Positions 31,741 to 37,873 of a stretch of 45,805 nucleotides of DNA are shown here, piece by piece. Where the stretch lies: the IMG/VR virus record IMGVR_UViG_3300030098_005518, positions 1 through 45,805 of that record; one strand, written 5' to 3'. Position 1 is the first letter of the stretch. Every line of letters starts with the position of its first letter. The position numbers were made by a program, and so were the translations under genes. The notes below the pieces were generated by a model that ran no database searches, had not been told where the DNA came from, and saw nothing but the letters and a program-made list of their open reading frames with translations. The stretch is from a virus.

Positions 31741-31995
31741 TTATGGTTCATTCCAATAAGCAAAAGCCTCTTCAATCTCTGCATCAATCAGGTCAATGAT
31801 TGTCTGGTCTACAAGATCTTCCCAGCGATCCAGAACTTGGTCGAAGGCATCGTTAGTAATTTCGGCAACAATGCGAGCGGGGCAGTTTTGGTCTTTAACT
31901 CGTTCTTGGATTTCAGACCGAAGCCACTCTTCGGTGAATCCGAGCGCCATGCCGTCGTGTTTTTCCCTGGTCTTAGCGTCTGATATAACAAACAT
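31741..31995 (-). CDS. Hypothetical early protein (84 aa)
   Basis: I chose ATG 31995 (MFVISDAKTREKHDGMALGF), with AGGAGAA 8 nt upstream. The opening strand MFVISDAKT then a helix-rich acidic body (RWEDLVDQTIIDLIDAEIEE) suggest a small globular or coiled protein. Not recognised. Confidence 0.65.
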   Translation of the reverse strand: MFVISDAKTREKHDGMALGFTEEWLRSEIQERVKDQNCPARIVAEITNDAFDQVLDRWEDLVDQTIIDLIDAEIEEAFAYWNEP

Positions 31996-32012
31996 GATTT
32001 GTTCTCCTGGTT

Positions 32013-32321
32013 TCATGCAAATAATGACGGGGTGTTTTCGGATTTCAATATTTCATGTTCAGCGCAATCACGGCCAAACGGAAATGGGCCGAGGAAGCGT
32101 TTGACATGGAATCGCTGTAGCTCGTACCAAAGGCCAATGCCTAAAACGGGGCCATGCTTATCCATGCATTTATGATAGTTCTCGTGAGCTTTATACATAC
32201 GCCTTACTTGCGATTGGCTTAAGTACAGCGCAACATCTCCAGAGAACTGCTCACATTCTAGGTACACCTCGTTGCCTTGTTGAATCTCTTGATTGCAACG
32301 GGTGCAGTAGCGGTTAGTCAT
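32013..32321 (-). CDS. Small zinc-finger-like early protein (102 aa)
   Basis: I chose ATG 32321 (MTNRYCTRCNQEIQQGNEVY), with GGAGAGG upstream and a short overlap with the previous gene. Early CTRCNQEI (CxxC) and late ENYHKCMDKHG with CAEHEIL could together form a zinc site. It is helical and aromatic-rich afterwards (FHVKRFLGPFPFG). It likely binds nucleic acid or protein; not recognised further. Confidence 0.65.
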   Translation of the reverse strand: MTNRYCTRCNQEIQQGNEVYLECEQFSGDVALYLSQSQVRRMYKAHENYHKCMDKHGPVLGIGLWYELQRFHVKRFLGPFPFGRDCAEHEILKSENTPSLFA

Positions 32322-32568
32322 CGGTTGCCTCTCCTTCATCGACCTGATATCCACCCGATCTCAAGTTAGCAATAGCCTCATGCCACTTCTGTTCGGCAAG
32401 ATCTCGATCTGAACAGGTAGTAAACATACGATATGTTCTACCTCTAATACCCATTGTTATCCTTGCTCCCCCAATCTCAGTCCAATCAAGACTGAGAACC
32501 GAGGGATCATCCCCATTAAGAGTAACAATCGCAGATTTCATAGTCAGACTTTGCATGTCATTAGTCAT
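32314..32568 (-). CDS. Hypothetical small early protein (84 aa)
   Basis: MTNDMQSLTMKSAIVTLNGD; GGAGGT just upstream. Strand-rich first half (SVLSLDWTEIGGARITMGIR), then a helix (DLAEQKWHEAIANLRSGG) and an acidic DD end. It shares the length and acidic VIDD/TDD tail with its upstream neighbour, so the two may be distant paralogues. Confidence 0.65.
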   Translation of the reverse strand: MTNDMQSLTMKSAIVTLNGDDPSVLSLDWTEIGGARITMGIRGRTYRMFTTCSDRDLAEQKWHEAIANLRSGGYQVDEGEATDD

Positions 32569-32815
32569 CGATTACCTCCATATCTTTCATACGGTCAACG
32601 CGGCTATTCCACTCTCGTGCAGCTGCATCGGAATCGGTGATATGAAACGCTCGAACGTCGAACTGTTTCTCCTCAACTTTCCCATTGGCATTGGTTTTCG
32701 GTGTGCTGAACCAGATCATGATCTGATCTGTGATCGCAGTGCCTCTGTACAGCTTGATACCGCCACGATATTCAACTACTGCCTTCTTGCGTATTGTCTT
32801 AATCGTTGCTCGCAT
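32561..32815 (-). CDS. Hypothetical small early protein (84 aa)
   Basis: MRATIKTIRKKAVVEYRGGI; AAAGGAGA at good spacing. Strands (VEYRGGIKLYRG, IMIWFSTPKT) and a terminal helix (DSDAAAREWNSRVDRMKD) ending VIDD. It is similar in size and tail to the next gene. Overlaps of 8 nt and 17 nt at its ends show compact packing. Not recognised. Confidence 0.65.
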   Translation of the reverse strand: MRATIKTIRKKAVVEYRGGIKLYRGTAITDQIMIWFSTPKTNANGKVEEKQFDVRAFHITDSDAAAREWNSRVDRMKDMEVIDD

Positions 32816-32963
32816 CGATATCTCCTTTCTTCTCTTGTTGGCCTATTACGATTGGTACGTCTTGTGTCGCTTGTGCGAATGACGGACGCCTGTCACCTAC
32901 AGCGATAACGCGGGATGGTTGAACATCTGATTCAAAACCGAGATAAAAGCATTCTTCATGCAT
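32799..32963 (-). CDS. Hypothetical small early protein (54 aa)
   Basis: ATG 32963 (MHEECFYLGFESDVQPSRVI) has AAGGAA 7 nt upstream and runs to TAA 32799, overlapping the next gene by 17 nt. The overlapping frame and ribosome site support reality. Its last residues are GQQEKKGDIDASND. Function unknown. Confidence 0.6.
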   Translation of the reverse strand: MHEECFYLGFESDVQPSRVIAVGDRRPSFAQATQDVPIVIGQQEKKGDIDASND

Positions 32964-32966
32964 TGG

Positions 32967-33176
32967 TCATTCCTTTTCTTGAATGATAGGATTGGTGAAA
33001 AGCACACCGCCCCCCGTTAAGGGGGCGATGGCGCACTGGCACGGATGGCCAGGAATCTCTGCACTGCGGCCAGATCGATAGCATCCTGCAACCATTGCCC
33101 CATTCGCATGGGGTATGGTCACCACAACAAAGCATCCCGCTGCGCTCCAGTATTCGATGGGTGCTTTTCTTCGCAT
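32967..33176 (-). CDS. Hypothetical small early protein (69 aa), contains hairpin-coding stretch
   Basis: MRRKAPIEYWSAAGCFVVVT then CYRSGRSAEIPGHPCQCAIA. The segment PLTGGG is coded by the strong hairpin at 33008-33027, so the RNA would fold inside this gene. No good ribosome site is visible at 33176. Its C-terminal end contains the ribosome site of the 54-aa gene. Real coding is plausible, not certain. Confidence 0.5.
   Translation of the reverse strand: MRRKAPIEYWSAAGCFVVVTIPHANGAMVAGCYRSGRSAEIPGHPCQCAIAPLTGGGVLFTNPIIQEKE
33008..33027. other. Strong GC hairpin, twin of the one at 33644
   Basis: CGCCCCCCGTTAAGGGGGCG: seven paired GC-rich bases with a short loop, inside the 69-aa gene. The same core, CGCCCCCCGTTA then GGGGG, occurs at 33644-33663. 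It may act as an RNA stem that slows or protects the early transcript. Confidence 0.55.
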
Positions 33177-33692
33177 TCGATCACAGCCAGGGCGGATCAG
33201 CTCTGGCCGCGCAAGCCCATCACTGGCAAGGCGTTCAATGGCATTGTTGCGATTTGGTTTATGCGCCTAGAATCTAGCGTATCGATTGATTGGATCGGTG
33301 TATACTTGTTTTATTGTTTCCCATTGTGTGGGCATACGATAAGCGTACACGTATGATCGATCGAACGGATACGGTCAAGAATCCGCATACAATCGGCAGT
33401 CTTTACTGCCTACTCGGGGTACGTCGTTCCCCTACTCGCGCTTGTCTTTCCATGGGTTCGCGGTGTCCATCGGCTCCCGGATTCTATGGAATCGTAGAGC
33501 GGATAGGGCATACGCCGATTGAATCAGCGCCGACCAGGGTATAAGCCTCATCGGGTCCGCGTTTGGCCCTTGATAGGTTCAAACGTCGCACGCTTTGGCA
33601 CGTGCTGAGGTGCCTTAGGATGTCAAAGAGCTAGAATGGCAAACGCCCCCCGTTAGGGGGACGATGCCGTATAGGGGGGGGCGTGTGAATGC
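33177..33692. other. Non-coding tract (516 bp) with many hairpins, candidate structured RNA
   Basis: No plausible gene is seen on either strand; the one 84-codon plus frame has no ribosome site or protein-like text. The tract is visibly richer in GC and in inverted repeats than the genes around it: GGCAGT/ACTGCC (33397-33412 region), GGGG...CCCC, CATACG/CGTATG, CGTTTG/CAAACG, GCACG/CGTGC. It lies within the early transcript, between the 138-aa and 69-aa genes. It could be a structured RNA, a replication origin or a regulatory leader; I cannot say which. Confidence 0.5.
33644..33663 (-). terminator. Possible weak terminator hairpin after the 138-aa gene
   Basis: Read on the minus strand, CGTCCCCCTAACGGGGGGCG followed by TTTG: an eight-pair stem with a 4-nt loop and a short T run, 30 nt after the stop of the 138-aa gene. 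The T run is poor, so partial termination or an RNA-protecting stem is as likely. Confidence 0.45.
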
Positions 33693-34109
33693 TTAGGCTT
33701 GGCAGAATGCCGCGCAACAATCGGCGAGTACGTCCGATTTGGTTTCGAGTCGGCATGCTTCCATGGCAATGGCGATGCGCTCTAGGTTGCGCGTTTCGCC
33801 GTCAATGGTCACCGATTCTCGGGAAACATCGCGCCCTTGTGCTACCAGGGTATCAATGAAACGAGACACGGCGATGATGGCGTCAACCTGCGTTTGGAGT
33901 TGTGCGATCTTCGCGAGTCTGACTTGTAGCCCCGTGCGCCCCTTGCGGGATACCGTCTTAGCTTTCCCATTGGGCTTCATTGTCGAGAAGAAAGATTCGA
34001 CCGAACGCACAATATCGGTATGCGTGAGATCGGACGTCGCCTTTTCAAACGAATCAGGTTTGGGCGCTGACTTCTTGGGGGTTGCCTTCTTGCGGGTTGC
34101 GTTGCTCAT
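33693..34109 (-). CDS. First early protein, hypothetical (138 aa)
   Basis: MSNATRKKATPKKSAPKPDS is a basic, Lys/Pro-rich lead. The body is helical (LQVRLAKIAQLQTQVDAIIA, then RFIDTLVAQGRDV), ending in a helix with three cysteines (VLADCCAAFCQA). AAAAGGATAAAACA precedes the ATG. It is the first gene of the minus arm, next to the divergent control region, so probably the earliest expressed. Function unknown; a DNA- or nucleoid-binding protein fits the basic lead. Confidence 0.7.
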   Translation of the reverse strand: MSNATRKKATPKKSAPKPDSFEKATSDLTHTDIVRSVESFFSTMKPNGKAKTVSRKGRTGLQVRLAKIAQLQTQVDAIIAVSRFIDTLVAQGRDVSRESVTIDGETRNLERIAIAMEACRLETKSDVLADCCAAFCQA

Positions 34110-34191
34110 TGTTTTATCCTTTTCTCAATGAGTATTGAAAGAGCTACACTGCGTAGCTTGCGTGTACCAGTTTACAGGTATCGGATATCAG

Positions 34192-34207
34192 GTCAAGGTA
34201 TCTTGAC
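34192..34207. promoter_or_regulatory. Perfect 6-bp-arm palindrome, operator candidate
   Basis: GTCAAG, GTAT, CTTGAC. It overlaps the -35 box of the candidate plus-strand promoter and is related in sequence (TTGAC halves) to the palindrome at 27280. The XRE-type regulator is the obvious candidate ligand, but nothing proves it. Confidence 0.5.
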
Positions 34208-34233
34208 ACAATAAAGCTCAGAATATGTAGAAT
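34203..34233 (+). promoter_or_regulatory. Candidate promoter for the plus-strand late arm
   Basis: TTGACA at 34203-34208 and TAGAAT at 34228-34233, with a rather long 19-nt spacer. The first plus gene starts 225 nt downstream, so a leader with the tandem repeat would be transcribed. Overlap with the palindrome suggests repression. Only moderate support because of the spacing. Confidence 0.4.
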
Positions 34234-34309
34234 GTCCAATGGGGTACGGCCGTGGGGGTATCCCTCTCCCCTACTCGTCCCTTTGTTCGATAGGTGGTAG
34301 GGTAGTGTA

Positions 34310-34327
34310 GTCTCGCCAGCGCGACGA
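34310..34327. repeat. Copy of GTCTCGCCAGCGCGACGA motif
   Basis: GTCTCGCCAGCGCGACGA is identical to 27308-27325. Its last four bases begin the first unit of the tandem repeat at 34324. Non-coding position in the divergent control region. Confidence 0.7.
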
Positions 34328-34363
34328 CCCGAACAAAGACCTAACGACCCGAACAGAACCCTA
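34324..34363. repeat. Tandem 20-bp iteron pair
   Basis: Two adjacent units, ACGACCCGAACAAAGACCTA and ACGACCCGAACAGAACCCTA, identical over the first 12 bases; a third degenerate match (AGATCCGAAC) lies about 14 bp further. Iterons beside a DnaA-like gene and a bidirectional control region suggest an initiator-binding or regulatory site. Confidence 0.6.
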
Positions 34364-34458
34364 TCATCTGCCCCCAAGATCCGAACCACGCCCCCACCCG
34401 CACTCATGTTTTATATATATACCCCCTTCCACCCGATATAGGATTAGGACTTTGTGGT

Positions 34459-34707
34459 ATGCCTAGTTGGAAGACATCTGGTATGGAGCGTGATTTAGGG
34501 TCGTTAGATACTCGGGTGTTGTTAAATGGTGCTCGCGGTTTATCTGTGGTTATATTGGATATAGCTCGTGACCATAAGGGGGATGATTTATCGGATTTGG
34601 AGTATGTTGCGTACCGTTTAGAGTTGTTGTTGAATGAGTTTGAGGCTCGTTTGAGGGTTATTGATGAGTTACGAAACGAGTTACGAATACTTCAAGCGCA
34701 AATCTAA
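34459..34707 (+). CDS. Small helical protein, first gene of plus arm (82 aa)
   Basis: MPSWKTSGMERDLGSLDTRV then a long helix (LLLNEFEARLRVIDELRNEL) with heptad spacing, ending LQAQI. AGGA lies upstream of the ATG. Its last 44 nt overlap the next gene (34664). It likely forms a coiled coil, possibly a packaging accessory; not recognised. Confidence 0.6.
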   Translation: MPSWKTSGMERDLGSLDTRVLLNGARGLSVVILDIARDHKGDDLSDLEYVAYRLELLLNEFEARLRVIDELRNELRILQAQI

Positions 34708-35524
34708 GGCGGAGATGCGTCGGGAGTTGATTGACAATGGTTTGTGGGCTGATTTTGTAAAGGCTCGCGAGGCGTTGAAGGAGAATGGTGAAACGGTTGA
34801 ACGTGCTTGGCGTATGGCGTTTGAGGCGGTCATGTCTCCATTTGACGAGCGTTTCGATGACAAGGAGGTTGTGGAGTACGTTCGTGAGGTAGTGGATGGT
34901 GATCCGGTTCGTCCTGGCGACCCGGAGGAAGAGGAGGATGACGAGGAGGATCTTGACTACCATCCGCCCCCACCTGTGGTGATGGATGTTTTGGATGAGA
35001 CTTCCAAGCCTGTTCGGCCTGCTGCCAAGAAGAAGAAGATTGGTTCTGTGACTCGCCGTTCTATGCGGAAGCATGATGTCTCGAAGGAGACTTTTGACGA
35101 GAAGACTTGCAGTACGCCCAAGACGGTTGAGTGGGTAGCGGCGAATATAAGGGTGGGTGATGCTTCAGCTGAGGATGCGCCGAGCAGTGAGGCGTGGAGT
35201 ATGTTGTGTTGGGTAAAGGGCAGCCCTCAAGCGGAAAGTCAGTTTTGGGGTCAGATATACACCAAATTATTGCCTACAAGGCAGCAGCTTGAGCAAGATG
35301 ACTTAATGAGGGATGATGGTCGGGTGGTTTTGAATTTGATTGGTCGGATGAGAGAGATAAAAGAGGAGTCTGTAAATGGGCGGCTACATGCGGACGCCGA
35401 AGCAACAGAAGCGGATAGCGATGGATCTGGCCCTAGAAGTCTCGCAAGAATTGGGGATATCGTGGCAAGAGATGATATCGACGACCAGGGGGAAAACGGC
35501 TCAGGAGGCGAGGGAGAGGGTTAG
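34664..35524 (+). CDS. Putative terminase small subunit-like protein (286 aa)
   Basis: MSYETSYEYFKRKSKAEMRR: helical N-terminus with the pattern LIDNGLWADFVKAREAL, then an acidic stretch (PEEEEDDEEDLDYH), a basic helix (RRSMRKHDVSKETF), and SEAWSMLCWVKGSPQAESQF then WGQIYTKLLPTRQQLEQ. The last block resembles the small-terminase phrase A-x-x-x-L-x-W...FW..IY.KLLP. It stands three genes before terL. The final 50 residues overlap the DnaA-like gene in another frame, so its true end might be shorter or reached by frameshift. Reasonable but unproven. Confidence 0.5.
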   Translation: MSYETSYEYFKRKSKAEMRRELIDNGLWADFVKAREALKENGETVERAWRMAFEAVMSPFDERFDDKEVVEYVREVVDGDPVRPGDPEEEEDDEEDLDYHPPPPVVMDVLDETSKPVRPAAKKKKIGSVTRRSMRKHDVSKETFDEKTCSTPKTVEWVAANIRVGDASAEDAPSSEAWSMLCWVKGSPQAESQFWGQIYTKLLPTRQQLEQDDLMRDDGRVVLNLIGRMREIKEESVNGRLHADAEATEADSDGSGPRSLARIGDIVARDDIDDQGENGSGGEGEG

Positions 35525-35648
35525 TGTGATCATGTATGAAATGCTTATTCCACATATGGATGAAATTGATATAGCTCGTTTAATTGGCATGAGTAGGTCT
35601 ACTTTTTATACAGCTCGGAAAAGGTGGATAAAAAAGCACAGCCGATAA
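35376..35648 (+). CDS. DnaA C-terminal-domain-like HTH protein (90 aa)
   Basis: ATG 35376 has GAGGAG upstream. Residues 14-88 follow the DnaA domain IV plan: LGISWQEMISTTRGKTAQEA, RERVSVIMYEML, then IDIARLIGMSRSTFYTARKR (recognition helix pair). It lacks an ATPase domain, so it would bind DNA only. The nearby iterons at 34324 are candidate targets. It overlaps the preceding gene by 149 nt in another frame. It may be a replication initiator accessory or a transcription regulator. Confidence 0.7.
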   Translation: MGGYMRTPKQQKRIAMDLALEVSQELGISWQEMISTTRGKTAQEARERVSVIMYEMLIPHMDEIDIARLIGMSRSTFYTARKRWIKKHSR

Positions 35649-35655
35649 CCCTTGT

Positions 35656-36165
35656 ATGGAGTTAAAAGAAAAACTTGCCATTCTTGAGGTAGTCCTCCCA
35701 TGGGCTAAACAGAGAATAGACAGGTTTAAGATTTGGGAATACGACGAGTTAGTGAACGAGGGGTATGTACACGCTGTAAAGATATACCCCAGGTGGGACC
35801 ATCAAAAAGGCGCTTTAACCACGTTCCTCAACGCTTCCCTTTATGATCATGTCTTTAGAAGCTACGCAAAACAGCACAATATAGAAATCAAAAGAGATCG
35901 TTCTGGCGGTACGCAAGGAAAGCGAATTTACACCCCCAAGATGCATTACACAGCAAAACTAAAAGATATAGCTGATGAACAAGTAGAAAAGGAAAATGTC
36001 CCCTGGGATCTCTTGTCAGAGATGCCTAGAGCGGTTGCCTATTTACTTGGCATAGGTTTAAGCAAAGCGCAGACAGGGAGGGTTTTAGGGGTTTCGGGCT
36101 CTCGTATTAGTCAGTTGGCGTTAGAAATTAAGAGCCTGATGGAAAAAGAACGCCGTGCCAAATGA
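35656..36165 (+). CDS. Sigma-70-like transcription factor (169 aa)
   Basis: Residues 25-75 show a region-2 pattern: WEYDELVNEGYVHAVKIYPR, then FDP-like WDHQKGALTTFLNASLYDHV with aromatic residues as in promoter-melting helices. Residues 130-160 (LSKAQTGRVLGVSGSRISQL) are a region-4-type HTH. It is much shorter than host sigma factors and lacks region 1. It overlaps the terL start. A late-gene sigma factor is the likely role; a terminase small subunit is the alternative because of the position just before terL. Confidence 0.7.
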   Translation: MELKEKLAILEVVLPWAKQRIDRFKIWEYDELVNEGYVHAVKIYPRWDHQKGALTTFLNASLYDHVFRSYAKQHNIEIKRDRSGGTQGKRIYTPKMHYTAKLKDIADEQVEKENVPWDLLSEMPRAVAYLLGIGLSKAQTGRVLGVSGSRISQLALEIKSLMEKERRAK

Positions 36166-37870
36166 GTTTTACGATCTAGTCCCTAAAGATCTAGAGGCAA
36201 ACCTAGCCTTTAGAAATGAAATTATCCGTACAGGAAGCACGGATCGCAAAGCGGCAGAAGAGCTGTACATCATGTGCAGTAGGGATTTATTGTTCTATGT
36301 AAACGCATTTTGTTGGACTTATGACCCCAGGGTGGGGGATGGGGTTCTGCCGTTTGTCACCTATGAGTTTCAGGACGAAGTCCTTACTGATATAGAAAGC
36401 GCCCTAGGCAATCGCGACCTTGTAATCAAGAAAAGCCGTGATATGGGCGCATCTTGGATGCTACTCACTGTTTTTGAGTGGCGATGGCACTTCCGGGCTA
36501 ATCAGTCATTTTTGTTAGTAAGCCGTAATGAAGATTACGTCGATAAACCAGGTAACCCAAAAAGCCTTTTTTGGAAGATCGATTTCATACACAAGTATTT
36601 GCCTGGATGGCTACAGGCAAAGCATACCAGGACGAAATTAAGACTTACGAATGAAGATAATGGCAGTTCAATCGATGGCGAGTCAACCACTGGGGATGTG
36701 GCTCGCGGTGACCGCCGTACTGCTATTGGCCTCGATGAATTTGCTGCTTTTGATATTGACGCTGGCTATCGGGCGCTTGCATCGACTCGTGACGCAACAA
36801 ATTCAAGAATCTTCAACAGTACACCAAGCGGAACAAACAACGCCTTCTACGACCTTGCGAACAACGAAACAATGGAGCAACTCTCACTCCATTGGACGCT
36901 GCATCCTGTCAAGTCAACTGGCAGCTATGAAGATAGCCAAGGCAAAACGCGAAGCCCGTGGTATGACGAAGAGTGCAAAAGATGTGCGAACCCACAAGAA
37001 ATTGCACAAGAACTCGACATCGACTTCGCGGGATCAGATTACCAATTCTTCGACACAAGAATAATCGACGACCTAATTCAAAAGACGGGATCGCATCCTT
37101 ACACCGCTGGGGAGCTGAAATACAATGCTATTACCGGAAAGCCAGAAGATTTTGACCAGAAGCCCAAAGGAACCCTGCGTCTTTGGTGCCACCCAGATGC
37201 CCAAGGGGATCTTCCAACAGATCGACGTTACGTCATTGGTGCAGATATTGCAGCAGGAACCGGAAGTAGCAACAGCGTCCTCTCCATTGGTGACTGCAAA
37301 ACTGGGGAAAAAGTAGGTGAACTTGTCACGCCGAACCTTCGGCCCGATCAGCTGGCGACGTATGCGGTCGCCCTCGCACAATGGTTTAAAGGGAATAGCG
37401 AGGGAGCCCTACTTATATGGGAAGCTCCTGGACCCGGACGCAACTTCGGAGACAGAGTCCTTGAATTGGGATACCGACGAATCTGGTACAAGAAAGACCA
37501 ATCGGGAAAGATATCTAAAATCCCAGGCTGGTGGCCGACCAAGGATGAGAAAAGGGTCTTATATAGCGAATATAGATCTGCATTATCCACAAAACATTTC
37601 ATTAATCATAGCGCAGATGCTTTGCGAGAATGTAAAGAAATCATATTTGCCGCCACCGGATGGATCACTCACTCAAGATCGCTCCGTACCGTTGATCCGT
37701 CGGGTGCGCGTGAGAATCATGGAGATCGTCCAACTGCTGACGCACTCTTGTGGAAGGGAATGCAGAAAATCCCGTCAGATAAGCCGATACCGATAGGTGT
37801 ACCTAGGGATTCAATGATCTGGCGAAGGCAACAGGTAGAAACTCGTAAGCGAAAAGCTATGGAATGGTGA
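36155..37870 (+). CDS. terL: Terminase large subunit (571 aa), GTG start
   Basis: GTG start (GTGCCAAATGAG) overlaps the sigma-like stop. Motor motifs: KKSRDMGASW (92-101, deviant Walker A), IGLDEFA (191-197, Walker B and catalytic Glu) and NSTPSG (221-226, coupling motif). Nuclease motifs: IGADIAAGTGSSNSV with Asp364, and a late GDRPTADALLWK. The length is typical of ATP-driven packaging enzymes. It would cut and translocate phage DNA into the prohead through the portal encoded 3 nt further on. Confidence 0.93.
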   Translation: MPNEFYDLVPKDLEANLAFRNEIIRTGSTDRKAAEELYIMCSRDLLFYVNAFCWTYDPRVGDGVLPFVTYEFQDEVLTDIESALGNRDLVIKKSRDMGASWMLLTVFEWRWHFRANQSFLLVSRNEDYVDKPGNPKSLFWKIDFIHKYLPGWLQAKHTRTKLRLTNEDNGSSIDGESTTGDVARGDRRTAIGLDEFAAFDIDAGYRALASTRDATNSRIFNSTPSGTNNAFYDLANNETMEQLSLHWTLHPVKSTGSYEDSQGKTRSPWYDEECKRCANPQEIAQELDIDFAGSDYQFFDTRIIDDLIQKTGSHPYTAGELKYNAITGKPEDFDQKPKGTLRLWCHPDAQGDLPTDRRYVIGADIAAGTGSSNSVLSIGDCKTGEKVGELVTPNLRPDQLATYAVALAQWFKGNSEGALLIWEAPGPGRNFGDRVLELGYRRIWYKKDQSGKISKIPGWWPTKDEKRVLYSEYRSALSTKHFINHSADALRECKEIIFAATGWITHSRSLRTVDPSGARENHGDRPTADALLWKGMQKIPSDKPIPIGVPRDSMIWRRQQVETRKRKAMEW

Positions 37871-37873
37871 TTG

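Larger units (their letters stand above)
34110..34458. promoter_or_regulatory. Divergent control region between the two arms (349 bp)
   Basis: This separates the first minus gene (34109) from the first plus gene (34459). It holds an inverted repeat AGCTAC/GTAGCT (34142-34158), the palindrome GTCAAG-GTAT-CTTGAC (34192-34207) overlapping a plausible plus-strand promoter, the 18-bp motif at 34310, and a 20-bp tandem repeat. A TATATATATA run lies near 34420. Both arms probably begin transcription from here. No RNA gene is seen. Confidence 0.65.

Noticed and set aside
33290-33544. 84-codon plus-strand frame in the non-coding tract
   Set aside because: No ribosome site, atypical composition, runs through several inverted repeats; better explained as non-coding.
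33560-33630. tRNA-like text (GGTTCAAAC as a T loop)
   Set aside because: No matching acceptor, D or anticodon arms could be laid out around it; no tRNA gene is seen anywhere in the window.
34144-34407. 87-codon minus-strand frame in the divergent control region
   Set aside because: It overlaps the palindrome, motif and iterons, and no ribosome site or protein-like pattern is seen.
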